A stretch of 64,000 nucleotides of DNA from Atlanticothrix silvestris CENA357 (GTDB taxonomy: Bacteria > Cyanobacteriota > Cyanobacteriia > Cyanobacteriales > Nostocaceae), in the NCBI RefSeq assembly GCF_016056295.1, contig NZ_JAECZB010000049.1, positions 124,001 through 188,000 of the forward strand, in the 5' to 3' direction. The notes beneath the pieces were generated by a model. The model saw nothing but the letters and a program-made list of their open reading frames with translations. It had not been told where the DNA came from and ran no database searches. Below are positions 27,173-35,353 of this stretch, in pieces (position 1 is the first letter of the stretch; each line of letters opens with the position of its first letter). The translations under genes were made by a program, and so were the position numbers.

Positions 27173-27376
27173 TTACTTCGCAACCCTTCGTGACCGCAAA
27201 TGCAGTAGAGATAAAAACTCGGCTAATTCGACTAAACCCTCTGCCTCTTGCCTTTCTAATAGAGTTAATGTTTCACCAGCGTCTTGACGATCTAGTAAGA
27301 GTTGAAGACGAGCATGAACAGCTTCAGGCAGTTGAAAGTGAGTCAATTCAACGGGGATCTCAATGAGTTCGGGCAT
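27173..27376 (-). CDS. Small protein paired with the HNH nuclease
   Basis: A protein of 67 residues, helical and acidic (PEAVHARLQLLLDRQDAG, TLLERQEAEGLVELAEFLSL), ending with a basic tail RSRRVAK. It is directly upstream of, and spaced six bases from, the HNH gene. Similar small genes precede HNH genes in other cyanobacteria to my memory, which would suggest a partner or inhibitor, but a binding function is inference only. The ATG at 27376 is the only start. Confidence 0.75.
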   Translation of the reverse strand: MPELIEIPVELTHFQLPEAVHARLQLLLDRQDAGETLTLLERQEAEGLVELAEFLSLLHLRSRRVAK

Positions 27377-27537
27377 AGAGGTTAAGTGAAGTAGAATACT
27401 GGCAGGTGTTTAATGCTAGTGTAACTCAAAGCTCTTTTTCCCAGTTTTGCTCCTACAGTAGTACCGCCACTTCACACATCGCTGCACCGGAACGCAACTG
27501 TAAGCTATCAGTTGAGTTGCCGAGGTTATGGCCTTAA

Positions 27538-27735
27538 AGTATTGTTCAGTCTTTTTCGTTGCTGACACTTGAACAAGTTTATGGAGTGATCGCCTGCTAT
27601 CTAGCCAATCGTGCTGAAAGTGGTGCTTATCTAGCAACCGAGGAAGCGACATTTGATGCAATGCCCCAACCACTACAAACCTCTGATCCTGCCTTGTACG
27701 ACAAGCTTATGGCAGGCAAATCACAAATAATTTAA
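27538..27735 (+). pseudogene. C-terminal remnant of a DUF433-type antitoxin gene
   Basis: After a stop at 27535 the frame runs to TAA at 27735 and encodes SLLTLEQVYGVIACYLANRA followed by a GAYLAT-type tail. LTLEQVYxxIxxYLxN is the hallmark of the C-terminal helix-turn-helix half of DUF433 proteins (VapB-like antitoxins). No start codon or N-terminal half (TPGVCGGRPRI-type) is found upstream, so it looks truncated. Its stop overlaps the end of the convergent DUF3611 gene by four bases. Confidence 0.6.
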
Positions 27736-28316
27736 TGTTGATGCACTCGCTCCAGCAACCATAGAGAACCAACAGTACCCACAAAGTGAGCAGCAATACC
27801 ATTAACATTTGCCAATTCTACGAACACATCAAGCGCACGAATAATTTTGTAAGGGTCGGTAATTGCCACACCTGGCGGTTGGGAGATAGATTTTGCTACT
27901 AGTACTCCTAACGTTGAGCCAGCACCTAATAAAGTTAATAACATTCCTACTAAACCCACAATGATTCCCAGTCGTATAGCTGCGGTTGTGTCTGCCTTAC
28001 TAGGATGCAGAGAAGAATTAGGATTATCTAAACGTTTGCCTAGGCGAGTGTAACGAAAATTTAAATATACACTGAATAACAGTGCTAAAACTCCACACAC
28101 AGCCCAAAATATACCAACGCCCAGCCCTGCATTCGGTTGACTGGAAAACTCACGACCAGTAGAAACAAATAACAAAACTAAGCCCGAAACTACAGCTAGT
28201 GCTAATTGCACCCAAAAGGCAATCCAGCCTGTAAAGCGAATAGTATTAGCAATTCCATGAAGCGATGGTGCTACGAGTGGTTTCGCTTCTGACTCAGTTT
28301 GCATATTATTTTCCAT
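27732..28316 (-). CDS. DUF3611 family membrane protein
   Basis: A protein of 194 residues with four predicted membrane segments (about 25-52, 65-85, 112-138 and 170-188), including WIAFWVQLALAVVSGLVLLF and LGIIVGLVGMLLTLLGAGST. The order and the central FRYTRLGKR loop match DUF3611, a cyanobacterial/plastid family of unknown function. The start may be the ATG at 28316 or the one four codons inside (28304). It is monocistronic. Confidence 0.8.
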   Translation of the reverse strand: MENNMQTESEAKPLVAPSLHGIANTIRFTGWIAFWVQLALAVVSGLVLLFVSTGREFSSQPNAGLGVGIFWAVCGVLALLFSVYLNFRYTRLGKRLDNPNSSLHPSKADTTAAIRLGIIVGLVGMLLTLLGAGSTLGVLVAKSISQPPGVAITDPYKIIRALDVFVELANVNGIAAHFVGTVGSLWLLERVHQH

Positions 28317-28623
28317 CTAATTGACTAACATTTTTCACTACCTAGAAATGATATTTCCACTTGCTTGTCCTATACCCCCATCCACAGAAAGAACCTTCTT
28401 ATCTTGAGGAATAAATCACAAAGACGCGATAAATTACCATGTCTACAAAGGACTATTCCCCATAACCTATTCCCGCCTTTTCAAGACATGGTTAAATATT
28501 ACCGACTGATGCTAGTTATCAAACTCAGGGATGATGAGCTATTAGCAATTAAATTGACAAAATTCCTCTATAGAGCGTGATATTTAAGCAATAGATAGCG
28601 ATCGCCAAAGGATAAAGGGCAGC
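28317..28623. other. Spacer upstream of the tspO pair
   Basis: 307 bp of divergent spacer between DUF3611 and the first TspO gene. A 71-codon frame from 28365 has a TTG start and no family features. A HIP1-like gcgatcgcc lies near 28600. Confidence 0.4.
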
Positions 28624-29097
28624 ATGATTAAATCTTGGATGGTAATTGGGGGTGTAGCTTTCTTGGTTGCTTTAGCAGCTAACTTGATTACACCAAGCGA
28701 TCGCAAATGGTTCAAACGCTTACAAAGACCCAGATGGCTAACTTTTGAAGCCGCAATTCCCGTAATCTGGACTGTAATTTTTATTTGTGGTGCTTGGTCA
28801 GCTTATATTGTTTGGGAACACGACCCAGGAAGCACTACAACGTGGTTAATCATGGGTTTATATTTGCTTTTAGAAATTGTCACCATTGCTTACACTCCTG
28901 TCATGTTTAGGCTTCGCAGTTTGAAAGCAGGTACAATTCTTGGTGGTACAGGTTTTATCATTGGTATTTTTTTGACACTTGCAGTCTTAACTATTTCTGG
29001 TTGGGCAGCACTGTTACTAGTTCCTTATTTATTGTGGAGTCCCATTGGTACATATACCACTTGGCAGATGATGAGTCTCAATCCTGAAGATGTCTGA
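28624..29097 (+). CDS. TspO/MBR family protein, first of a tandem pair
   Basis: A five-helix membrane protein of 157 residues. The conserved WFKRLQRPRWLTFEAAIPVI (after helix 1) and LLVPYLLWSPIGTYTTWQMM (helix 5) match the TspO/translocator-protein family, which binds tetrapyrroles and is linked to stress and light responses in cyanobacteria. The family's usual Trp-rich loop is partly kept. It is followed within 92 bp by a paralogue of identical length, which suggests a tandem duplication. The ligand is not inferable. Confidence 0.85.
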   Translation: MIKSWMVIGGVAFLVALAANLITPSDRKWFKRLQRPRWLTFEAAIPVIWTVIFICGAWSAYIVWEHDPGSTTTWLIMGLYLLLEIVTIAYTPVMFRLRSLKAGTILGGTGFIIGIFLTLAVLTISGWAALLLVPYLLWSPIGTYTTWQMMSLNPEDV

Positions 29098-29188
29098 GAT
29101 TCCAACCAGCGACTGATTAAACCCACGCTCTTCAATTGTCAAACTTGCATTGTACAACTGGACAAAATACAGAAATAAGGGTGCAAGT

Positions 29189-29662
29189 ATGATTACATCT
29201 GAGATTATAATTGGGGCTGTAACTTTCTTAGTTGCGATCGCTAGTTTCTTGATCACGCCGCGCGATGTTAAATGGTTTGGTCAATTAAGCCGCCCCCAAT
29301 GGCTAGTTTTCGAGCCAATTATCCCGCTTATCTGGACTGTAATCTTAATTTGTGGTGCTGCTTCAGCCGATATAGTCTGGCAAAAAAATCCAGGAAGCGT
29401 AATTACTTGGCTGCTAATGGGTTTATACCTGTTAGTAGAAATAATCACCATTGCATACATACCTTTAATGTTGAGGTTCCGCAGCCTGAAAACAGGAGAA
29501 ATTATTGGGCTAACCGGATTGATTACAGCTATTGTTCTCGCCATCTGCGTTTTACCGATTTCTAAACTGGCGGCGCTATTACTTATTCCTTATCTGGTTT
29601 GGAGTCCTGTTGGCGCATATACCACCGAAGAATTAAAGCAGCTAAATCCTGAAGATGCGTAA
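29189..29662 (+). CDS. TspO/MBR family protein, second of a tandem pair
   Basis: A paralogue of the previous gene, also 157 residues: LSRPQWLVFEPIIPLIWTVI and LLLIPYLVWSPVGAYTTEEL align along the whole length. The ATG at 29189 is chosen over a TTG at 29150 because it restores equal length and has AAGGG 8-10 bases upstream. Some aromatic residues differ between copies (W to E or K near the C-terminus), so the ligand pockets may differ. Both genes probably share a transcript. Confidence 0.85.
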   Translation: MITSEIIIGAVTFLVAIASFLITPRDVKWFGQLSRPQWLVFEPIIPLIWTVILICGAASADIVWQKNPGSVITWLLMGLYLLVEIITIAYIPLMLRFRSLKTGEIIGLTGLITAIVLAICVLPISKLAALLLIPYLVWSPVGAYTTEELKQLNPEDA

Positions 29663-29686
29663 TTTACGAATTACGAATTAATGCAT

Positions 29687-30394
29687 CTATGCCAAACGTC
29701 CATAGCGTGCTGTTAAAGAATTAGCTGGGTTGGCTTGATTACTTAGCCAAGCCCACATTTGATCGCCATAGGAAAAATGCCACCACTCTCTGGGATTGCG
29801 TTGGAATCCTGCTTTCAACATCACGTCTCGCAACAACTGACGATGGGCATGATACTGTTGTGCTTCTGGGTGAGAACTATTGGCATAGTAATCGGGATGC
29901 GATCGCTCTGACAATTCATCAATCGGCGAACCCATATTCATTATTTGTCCTGTACCGTTCACCAATGTCACATCTACCGCTGCACCAGTACTATGGGGAG
30001 GGGGAGTTTGTTCATCCAAACTAGGTACAGCCCAAATTTCATAAACCGCCTCCCAAATATCTTGGCGTTGTTCTGGTGATAAATCCGCCTCAGTCAGTTT
30101 TCGCTGTTCTATCACTTCCCCAAAGCTATAATCCACCATAAATTGTTGTACAGCTACTGGACGGTAAGCATCAAAAATTTGGATTTGCCAGTTGGGAAGC
30201 AACAGATGAAGGTAATTTTGAGCTTGAACTAAATTATCCACAACACTTTGGCGGAGATAATAAGGAGAACGTTCCCCATAAGGCGCACCAAGTTTTTCAT
30301 AAGGATGGGGAGATTCTACCGCAAACAGTTTTAAAGGAATCTCTATCAGTAATTCACCGCATTCTACAATAGGGATCTGGTGATAAGGTCTCAT
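29687..30394 (-). CDS. D-alanyl-D-alanine dipeptidase (VanX/DdpX-like, M15D)
   Basis: A protein of 235 residues. The M15 zinc site is visible: His134 and Asp141 in HSTGAAVDVTL, catalytic Glu203 and His206 in EWWHFSYG, and Arg78 in FDAYRPV, the VanX transition-state Arg. No signal peptide is evident, which fits a cytoplasmic VanX-like enzyme that cleaves D-Ala-D-Ala for recycling rather than vancomycin resistance; no vanH/vanA partners are near. It converges with the second TspO gene, with 24 bp between. Confidence 0.9.
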   Translation of the reverse strand: MRPYHQIPIVECGELLIEIPLKLFAVESPHPYEKLGAPYGERSPYYLRQSVVDNLVQAQNYLHLLLPNWQIQIFDAYRPVAVQQFMVDYSFGEVIEQRKLTEADLSPEQRQDIWEAVYEIWAVPSLDEQTPPPHSTGAAVDVTLVNGTGQIMNMGSPIDELSERSHPDYYANSSHPEAQQYHAHRQLLRDVMLKAGFQRNPREWWHFSYGDQMWAWLSNQANPANSLTARYGRLA

Positions 30395-30434
30395 CCTCTA
30401 AGTCTCAATAAACTTCGTATTCACAGTACAAAAA

Positions 30435-30501
30435 AATAAGTTCGTAGTGAGCACTTTAGTGCTTAAAAGTCCAGGACTCAAGTCCTGACTACGAACTTAT
30501 T
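30435..30501. repeat. Hairpin repeat, copy A (AATAAGTTCGTAGT arms)
   Basis: A perfect 14-bp inverted repeat: AATAAGTTCGTAGT at 30435-30448 and its complement ACTACGAACTTATT at 30488-30501. The 39-base interior contains smaller palindromes (AGCACTTTAGTGCT and AGGACTCAAGTCCT), so nested stems can form. A relative lies at 36175-36233. Confidence 0.8.
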
Positions 30502-30534
30502 TTCCCCTCAGAACCAATGAGACAGACCACTAGT

Positions 30535-31878
30535 TTAAGGATATGAGTAACCATTATTCTGAACCCCATCCTTATACTGTCCTGGAATTTGGCGAGGAAC
30601 GGAGAGATTAGACTGTGGTACTTGAGTAGGTTGTTGCCAGCTAAAATTGTCAGAAGTACCAGGTACTACTGGAGTTGTAGGTGTGACGGCATTGGAATTA
30701 GGAGCTTGGATAGAGTAGGGTGCAACGTTAGTTGGTGTCACAGAGTTGACAAATGGTATCCCTGAGGATTGTCGTGTTTGACTTGGCAATGTCTGATTGC
30801 TGTTCAAGTTATTGTAGGGATTTGACGTTGGATTCGTTACAGCTGGCTGAGTGTAACCAGTTCCAGTATTTAGCCTTGGGGTAGGTGAAAAAGTTTGGTT
30901 TGGCAGTGCCTGAGCATTGTTTAAGTTATTGTAGGAATTTGGCGTTGGGTTCGGTACAGTTGGTTGAATGTAGCCAGTTCCATTATTTAGCCTTGTGGTA
31001 GGTGAAAAAGTTTGGTTTGGCAGTGCCTGAGCGTTGTTTAAATTATTGTAGGGATTTGGTGTTGCGTTGGGTACAGTTGGTTGAATGTAACCCGTTCCGT
31101 TATTTAGCCCATTAGTCGGGGCTAAAGTCTGACTAGGCAAAATGTTGCTGGGTGAAGTTTGAACCCCTCCTCCATAGTAAGTTTGCCCTAAAGAATTAGT
31201 TTGAGTTGAATTTACACCATTGAAATTTGATATCGACTGGTTGGAAGATTGGTTCAGTGATGATTGCAGAGGGCTGATTGAGCTAGAATTTTCACTCTTA
31301 TCAGTTTCAATCCCCAGTCTAGAAGAGGTTCCTGCTGTATTTGTTAGTTCGGACGATGTATTTAAAGACTTAACACCTGAAAACTGATTACCATTTTCTA
31401 GTGTTCCAAACCGTAATAAATTTTCTGTTTGTGATACAAAAGGATTTTGCTTTTTAGGCGCAGACGCGTTATTAACTGTTCCTAAATCAGAATTTGGTTT
31501 GGCACTGTTAGAAGATAGTTGTTTGCTAATTACATCCTGCAAAAAACCTTGGCTCTTTTTCGCCTGAGATTTTTCTGGGGAAGTACTTGTAATTGCTGGT
31601 AGATTTATATCCTCCAAGTCACTATACAGAGCTGGTAAATTATCAATATCTGCTGCAATAGCTTTGTCTTCTGCTGTCAAAGAGGGGTCTTTAGGTTGTG
31701 TAGAGGTAACTTGGTTATTTTGCTTGTCAGTGAAATTTGGATTTGACCAGTATTTTAGAATTGCCAGCCCAACCACAGATAAAAAAATTGCTGTTCCCCA
31801 AAAACTAGGTTTGCCTAAATTCCATAATCTGGCTTTGATATAGCGTAAGTAGGCGGGAGGATAATGGCGATGTGGCAT
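30535..31878 (-). CDS. Membrane-anchored Asn/Thr/Pro/Gln-rich repeat protein
   Basis: A protein of 447 residues from the ATG at 31878 (a GTG at 31929 would add 17). The N-terminus is basic (RHYPPAYLRYIKARLWNLGK) followed by one membrane helix (FWGTAIFLSVVGLAILKYW), giving a type II anchor with most of the protein outside the cytosol. The C-terminal part is low-complexity and holds a 39-residue tandem repeat about three and a half times (units with YNNLNNAQ, ALPNQTFSP and NGTGYIQP). No catalytic domain is seen. It is probably a cell-envelope or surface protein; its function is unknown. Confidence 0.75.
   Translation of the reverse strand: MPHRHYPPAYLRYIKARLWNLGKPSFWGTAIFLSVVGLAILKYWSNPNFTDKQNNQVTSTQPKDPSLTAEDKAIAADIDNLPALYSDLEDINLPAITSTSPEKSQAKKSQGFLQDVISKQLSSNSAKPNSDLGTVNNASAPKKQNPFVSQTENLLRFGTLENGNQFSGVKSLNTSSELTNTAGTSSRLGIETDKSENSSSISPLQSSLNQSSNQSISNFNGVNSTQTNSLGQTYYGGGVQTSPSNILPSQTLAPTNGLNNGTGYIQPTVPNATPNPYNNLNNAQALPNQTFSPTTRLNNGTGYIQPTVPNPTPNSYNNLNNAQALPNQTFSPTPRLNTGTGYTQPAVTNPTSNPYNNLNSNQTLPSQTRQSSGIPFVNSVTPTNVAPYSIQAPNSNAVTPTTPVVPGTSDNFSWQQPTQVPQSNLSVPRQIPGQYKDGVQNNGYSYP
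30785..31150 (-). repeat. 117-bp in-frame tandem repeat
   Basis: The marker GGCAxTGxCTGA-type word recurs at 30785, 30902, 31019 and 31136, exactly 117 bp apart, giving 39-residue protein repeats. Copies are near-identical in the middle and diverge at the ends, so the array is still homogenising or recently expanded. Confidence 0.85.
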
Positions 31879-32411
31879 GGCTAGAATTACAAATTTAATA
31901 GCAATTGGTAAAAATTTACGGAAACTCACAGCGATAGAGAATATATCTCAATTGGAGTGAGATGACAGTTTTATCATAGCCTTTGAGTATGTACTTAGTC
32001 ACATAGTGCTTCTCGGTTGTGTAAAGTACACATTGCTGGGAAAAAGGACTAGGAACTAGGGATTAGAGACTAATTTGGAATTATTTTGCTGATCTTAAAG
32101 TTGCTTTAAGACGGAGATTTGGAACTTTGGTCACTTTGGATATCATCAGCAATCGACAGTTGCACTAATTTATTGTTGGGGCTTGACAAAATTTCCACCT
32201 ATTTCTATTTACTTTCTAACTCTTAAACTGTGCGCTGCAATGCTTTGATATGCCCATAATACCCATTCGCTTGTAGCAAACATTTGAAAAAGGTATAAAG
32301 GCGCGGCACTCCATTTAATGACGGGCAAACACCCGCCTATCATATCCGTCGGGAATGCCAAGAGCAAACAGCGATCGCACGCACCGTATTATTTACCAGG
32401 AGACTACAGCA
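31879..32411. other. Divergent spacer upstream of the CBS-CP12 gene
   Basis: About 530 bp between two divergent genes. The frame of the CBS gene is open back to 32355, but no family similarity starts there. I see no defined promoter or RNA; one tctagtccctaatcc-like tract (31950-32070) occurs elsewhere in the window. Confidence 0.4.
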
Positions 32412-33032
32412 ATGATGAAAGCTGAAGATATCATGACCACGGATGTAGTTACTATTCGCGGTTCAGCAACAGTCGCTGAAGCGGTGGGACTAATGAAGGA
32501 AAAAGGATTGCGTGCTTTGGTTGTGGATCGTCGCTCTGATGATGATGCCTATGGTATCGTCACTGAAACTGATGTTGTTTATAAAGTAACAGCCTACGGT
32601 AAAGATGCCAAACAAATAAGGGTTTACGAAATTATGAGCAAACCTTGCATTGTCGTAAATCCTGAGTTAGGTGTGGAGTATGTAGCACGGTTGTTTGCCA
32701 ATACTGGCATTCATAGAGCGCCTGTGATTCATGGCAAGTTATTAGGTATTATCTCGATTACCGACATTTTGACCAAGAGTAACTTTGTAGAAGCGCCAAA
32801 AGTACTAGTACTAGAGGAGAGAATTGACAAAGCGATCGCAGAGGCTCGTGCTGTTTGTACTGAGAATGGTGCTTATTCTAAAGCCTGTGCAGTCGCCTGG
32901 GACGAAGTAGAAGAACTCCAAGCAGAAGCTGCTCATCAAAAATCTGAAAGCATGGTATCAGCCAAAATATCTTTTGAAGAATACTGTAAAGACAATCCAG
33001 ACGCACCAGAATGTCGAAATAACCACCCTTGA
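32412..33032 (+). CDS. CBS-CP12 fusion protein
   Basis: A protein of 206 residues. Two CBS motifs cover about 1-60 and 70-125 (EDIMTTDVVTIRG, IMSKPCIVVNPELGV), a module that senses adenylates. The tail (about 140-206) is a complete CP12 domain: an N-terminal Cys pair (Cys149 and Cys159), the core AWDEVEEL (162-169), and a C-terminal Cys pair in YCKDNPDAPEC (192 and 201). CP12 binds GAPDH and phosphoribulokinase in a redox-dependent way to shut the Calvin cycle. In this fusion the CBS part could tie that switch to energy charge. Start chosen at ATG 32412, with AGGAG nine bases upstream; an ATG at 32355 is possible. Confidence 0.92.
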   Translation: MMKAEDIMTTDVVTIRGSATVAEAVGLMKEKGLRALVVDRRSDDDAYGIVTETDVVYKVTAYGKDAKQIRVYEIMSKPCIVVNPELGVEYVARLFANTGIHRAPVIHGKLLGIISITDILTKSNFVEAPKVLVLEERIDKAIAEARAVCTENGAYSKACAVAWDEVEELQAEAAHQKSESMVSAKISFEEYCKDNPDAPECRNNHP

Positions 33033-33112
33033 TTAATTGAAGGATAGGGCATTGGGCATTGGGCATGGGAAAAAAGGGGTAAGGGGAAGGTTTAAAGGGT
33101 TGGTTTTTTCAT

Positions 33113-33146
33113 CCTTTACCCTTTACCCTTTACCCTTTACCCCTTT
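33113..33146. repeat. Tandem CCCTTTA repeat
   Basis: CCCTTTA is repeated four times between the CBS-CP12 and lptF/G stops. Reverse-complement forms (TAAAGGG) occur near 45005 and 46030, showing a dispersed heptamer family. Confidence 0.7.
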
Positions 33147-33164
33147 TGCTGCTCCCCTACTTCT

Positions 33165-34340
33165 TTACCGTCGAGCAACCCGTATTAATAAGAATGCACC
33201 TATTCCGAAAAACATAAAGTTGGGCAACCAAGCTCCCATGAACGGAGAGAGTATACCTGCTTGGCCGATCGCGCCACTAATAAAGAAAATTAGATAATAA
33301 GAAAAAATCACTATAACGCTAATACCAAAACTTGTTCCTCGCCCAGTCCGCTGGGGTATGGTTCCCATTGCTGCACCGACTAAACCAAAAACTACACAGA
33401 CAAATGGTAAAGCAATTTTTTGTTGAATCCGTACTTGGAGTTTACGAATTTTTTGGCGATCGCCACCGAGACGTTCCACGGTTAATTGTTCTAGTGCTTC
33501 GCTAATATTCATTTCACCGTAGTCCCGGCTTTTTTCTGCCAAACTTAATGGTGTGCGGGGTAATTGTAGTTGTTGATGTTCAAATCGCAAAATATTGCGA
33601 TAAGAGCGATCGGGGGCTACTAAATAGATTGTGCCGTTGTAAAAATCCCAAACGTTTTGAGAGCCATTCCACTGAGCAGATTCTGATACCACAATTTGAC
33701 TCACATTTTCTGTGGAACGATCTATAATCGTCAAACCCTTCATTCGCTTACCATCAAACTGGTCAGCATAAAATAAACGTGATAATATCCTGTTTTTACT
33801 ACCATCTGCTTCTCTGATTTCCCGATACTCAGGATAAAAAATATTTTGCTGCTTAAAACTTGGCTTATCCGACTTCAGGGCACTTTCTAGAGTAAGATTT
33901 GCTTGGTAATTTGCGGCTGGTGCGATTTGCTCATTAAACACAAATGTCAGTCCCGTAACCACAAGACTCAACATCACAGCAGTCAGTACCATGCGATAGA
34001 CACTTACCCCACAACCACGCAGAGCAATTAATTCGCTTTCACTAGAAAGACGGCTATAGGTCATCAAAGTAGCCAGCAGGGTGGACATAGGAAAGGCTAA
34101 AACGATGAAATTGGGAAATTTTAACAAAAAAACTTGAATAGCAATGTCTATGGGTAGCCCTGATTCTACGATCTTCCTTACTAGCTCAAATACAGCATCA
34201 ATAGTTACACCAATTGACGAAAAAGCTCCAACACCAAAAAAAAATGTTGGAAACAATTCGCTAGTAAGGTAGCGATCCATGATCGTAAAAGGCAGCAGTG
34301 ATCTGAGGCTATAAAAAGGCTTGAACTTTGTTGATATCAT
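33165..34340 (-). CDS. LptF/LptG family lipopolysaccharide export permease
   Basis: A YjgP/YjgQ-family permease of 391 residues. MDRYLTSELFPTFFFGVGAF begins the family-typical first helix; three N-terminal and three C-terminal membrane helices flank a beta-jellyroll domain (about 135-275, with WDFYNGTIYLVAPD). LptF/G carries LPS out of the inner membrane to LptA, driven by LptB. Cyanobacteria often have one such permease serving both roles, so F or G cannot be told apart. Start: the ATG at 34340 preceding STKFKPFY, not the TTG upstream. It follows lptB on the same strand after 255 bp. Confidence 0.9.
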   Translation of the reverse strand: MISTKFKPFYSLRSLLPFTIMDRYLTSELFPTFFFGVGAFSSIGVTIDAVFELVRKIVESGLPIDIAIQVFLLKFPNFIVLAFPMSTLLATLMTYSRLSSESELIALRGCGVSVYRMVLTAVMLSLVVTGLTFVFNEQIAPAANYQANLTLESALKSDKPSFKQQNIFYPEYREIREADGSKNRILSRLFYADQFDGKRMKGLTIIDRSTENVSQIVVSESAQWNGSQNVWDFYNGTIYLVAPDRSYRNILRFEHQQLQLPRTPLSLAEKSRDYGEMNISEALEQLTVERLGGDRQKIRKLQVRIQQKIALPFVCVVFGLVGAAMGTIPQRTGRGTSFGISVIVIFSYYLIFFISGAIGQAGILSPFMGAWLPNFMFFGIGAFLLIRVARR

Positions 34341-34595
34341 AAGCAATTTCAAGAATTAAACGCAGGCAACCCAGACAAAACAAGCATAGCTACCAAGACA
34401 TTAAAGAACAGGCTTAAAAGTCTTTTAGTATAAAGAATTAATGATCAGTTTATGTCCTTAACTACTGGCGATCGCTATCAATATAATTACAAATCAATGG
34501 TAAAAAATAAAAACTAAATACAGCGGTTTTTATTTAGATGAAATAAATACACCACTGTAACCCCTAATCCCTAATCCCTAGTCCCTCACCAAAAT

Positions 34596-35324
34596 TTAAG
34601 CTTGGAAGTTATCACCTAAGTAGTATTGCCGTACAAGGGGATTGCTGTAAAGTTCTTCTGCAATGCCAAAAGCGAGAATTTGCCCCTCGCGCATAATATA
34701 AGCGCGATCAGTAATCGCTAGGGTTTCACGAACATTGTGATCTGTGATTAAGATGCCCATACCGCGATCGCGCAGTCGTGCCACAATTTGTTGAATCTCG
34801 GAAACTGCAATGGGATCAACTCCCGCAAATGGTTCATCCAAAAGTAAAAACTTTGGCCCTTCTGTTCCAGCAGCTAAAGCCCTTGCCAATTCTGTGCGCC
34901 GACGCTCACCACCGGAAAGTTGAATACCTTTACTTTTCGCTAATTTCTCCAAGCGAAACTCCCGCAGTAAAGTTTGTACTCGTTTTGGCCACTCCCATCG
35001 TGGCACATTCGTTTGCTCTAGCACTAAAAGAAGATTATCTTGTACGGAGAGTTGGCGAAAAACGCTTGGTTCTTGAGCTAAATAGCCAATACCCAATCTT
35101 GCCCTTTTGTGCATCGGCATTCCTGTAATTTCCCGATTATCCAGCCAGACTCTCCCCTGATTAGGCTTTTCTAAACCTGTGGCAATATAAAATGTCGTCG
35201 TTTTACCAGCTCCATTGGGCCCCAGTAACCCGACGATTTCTCCTTGAGCTATAGAAAGATTGACGCGATTGACAATAAGTCGCTTGCCATAAGATTTATG
35301 AATATTCTCTAGGACAATTTTCAC
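34596..35324 (-). CDS. lptB: Lipopolysaccharide ABC transporter ATPase LptB
   Basis: An ABC ATPase of 242 residues: Walker A GPNGAGKTTT (about 35-44), Q-loop YLAQEPSVF, signature LSGGERRR, Walker B FLLLDEPFAGVDPIA and H-loop ITDHNVRE. The sequence VDPIAVSEIQ and the short C-terminus are typical of LptB. It energises LPS transport through LptF/G. Adjacent lptA starts 30 bp upstream on the same strand, and lptF/G follows, so the three encode one export machine. Confidence 0.95.
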   Translation of the reverse strand: MKIVLENIHKSYGKRLIVNRVNLSIAQGEIVGLLGPNGAGKTTTFYIATGLEKPNQGRVWLDNREITGMPMHKRARLGIGYLAQEPSVFRQLSVQDNLLLVLEQTNVPRWEWPKRVQTLLREFRLEKLAKSKGIQLSGGERRRTELARALAAGTEGPKFLLLDEPFAGVDPIAVSEIQQIVARLRDRGMGILITDHNVRETLAITDRAYIMREGQILAFGIAEELYSNPLVRQYYLGDNFQA

Positions 35325-35353
35325 GATTCGCGCCTTTTGATTTGTGGTAGATG

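Noticed and set aside
29687-30394. VanX vancomycin-resistance gene
   Set aside because: The VanX-like active site is real, but no vanH, vanA or vanRS genes accompany it, so a resistance operon is not supported.
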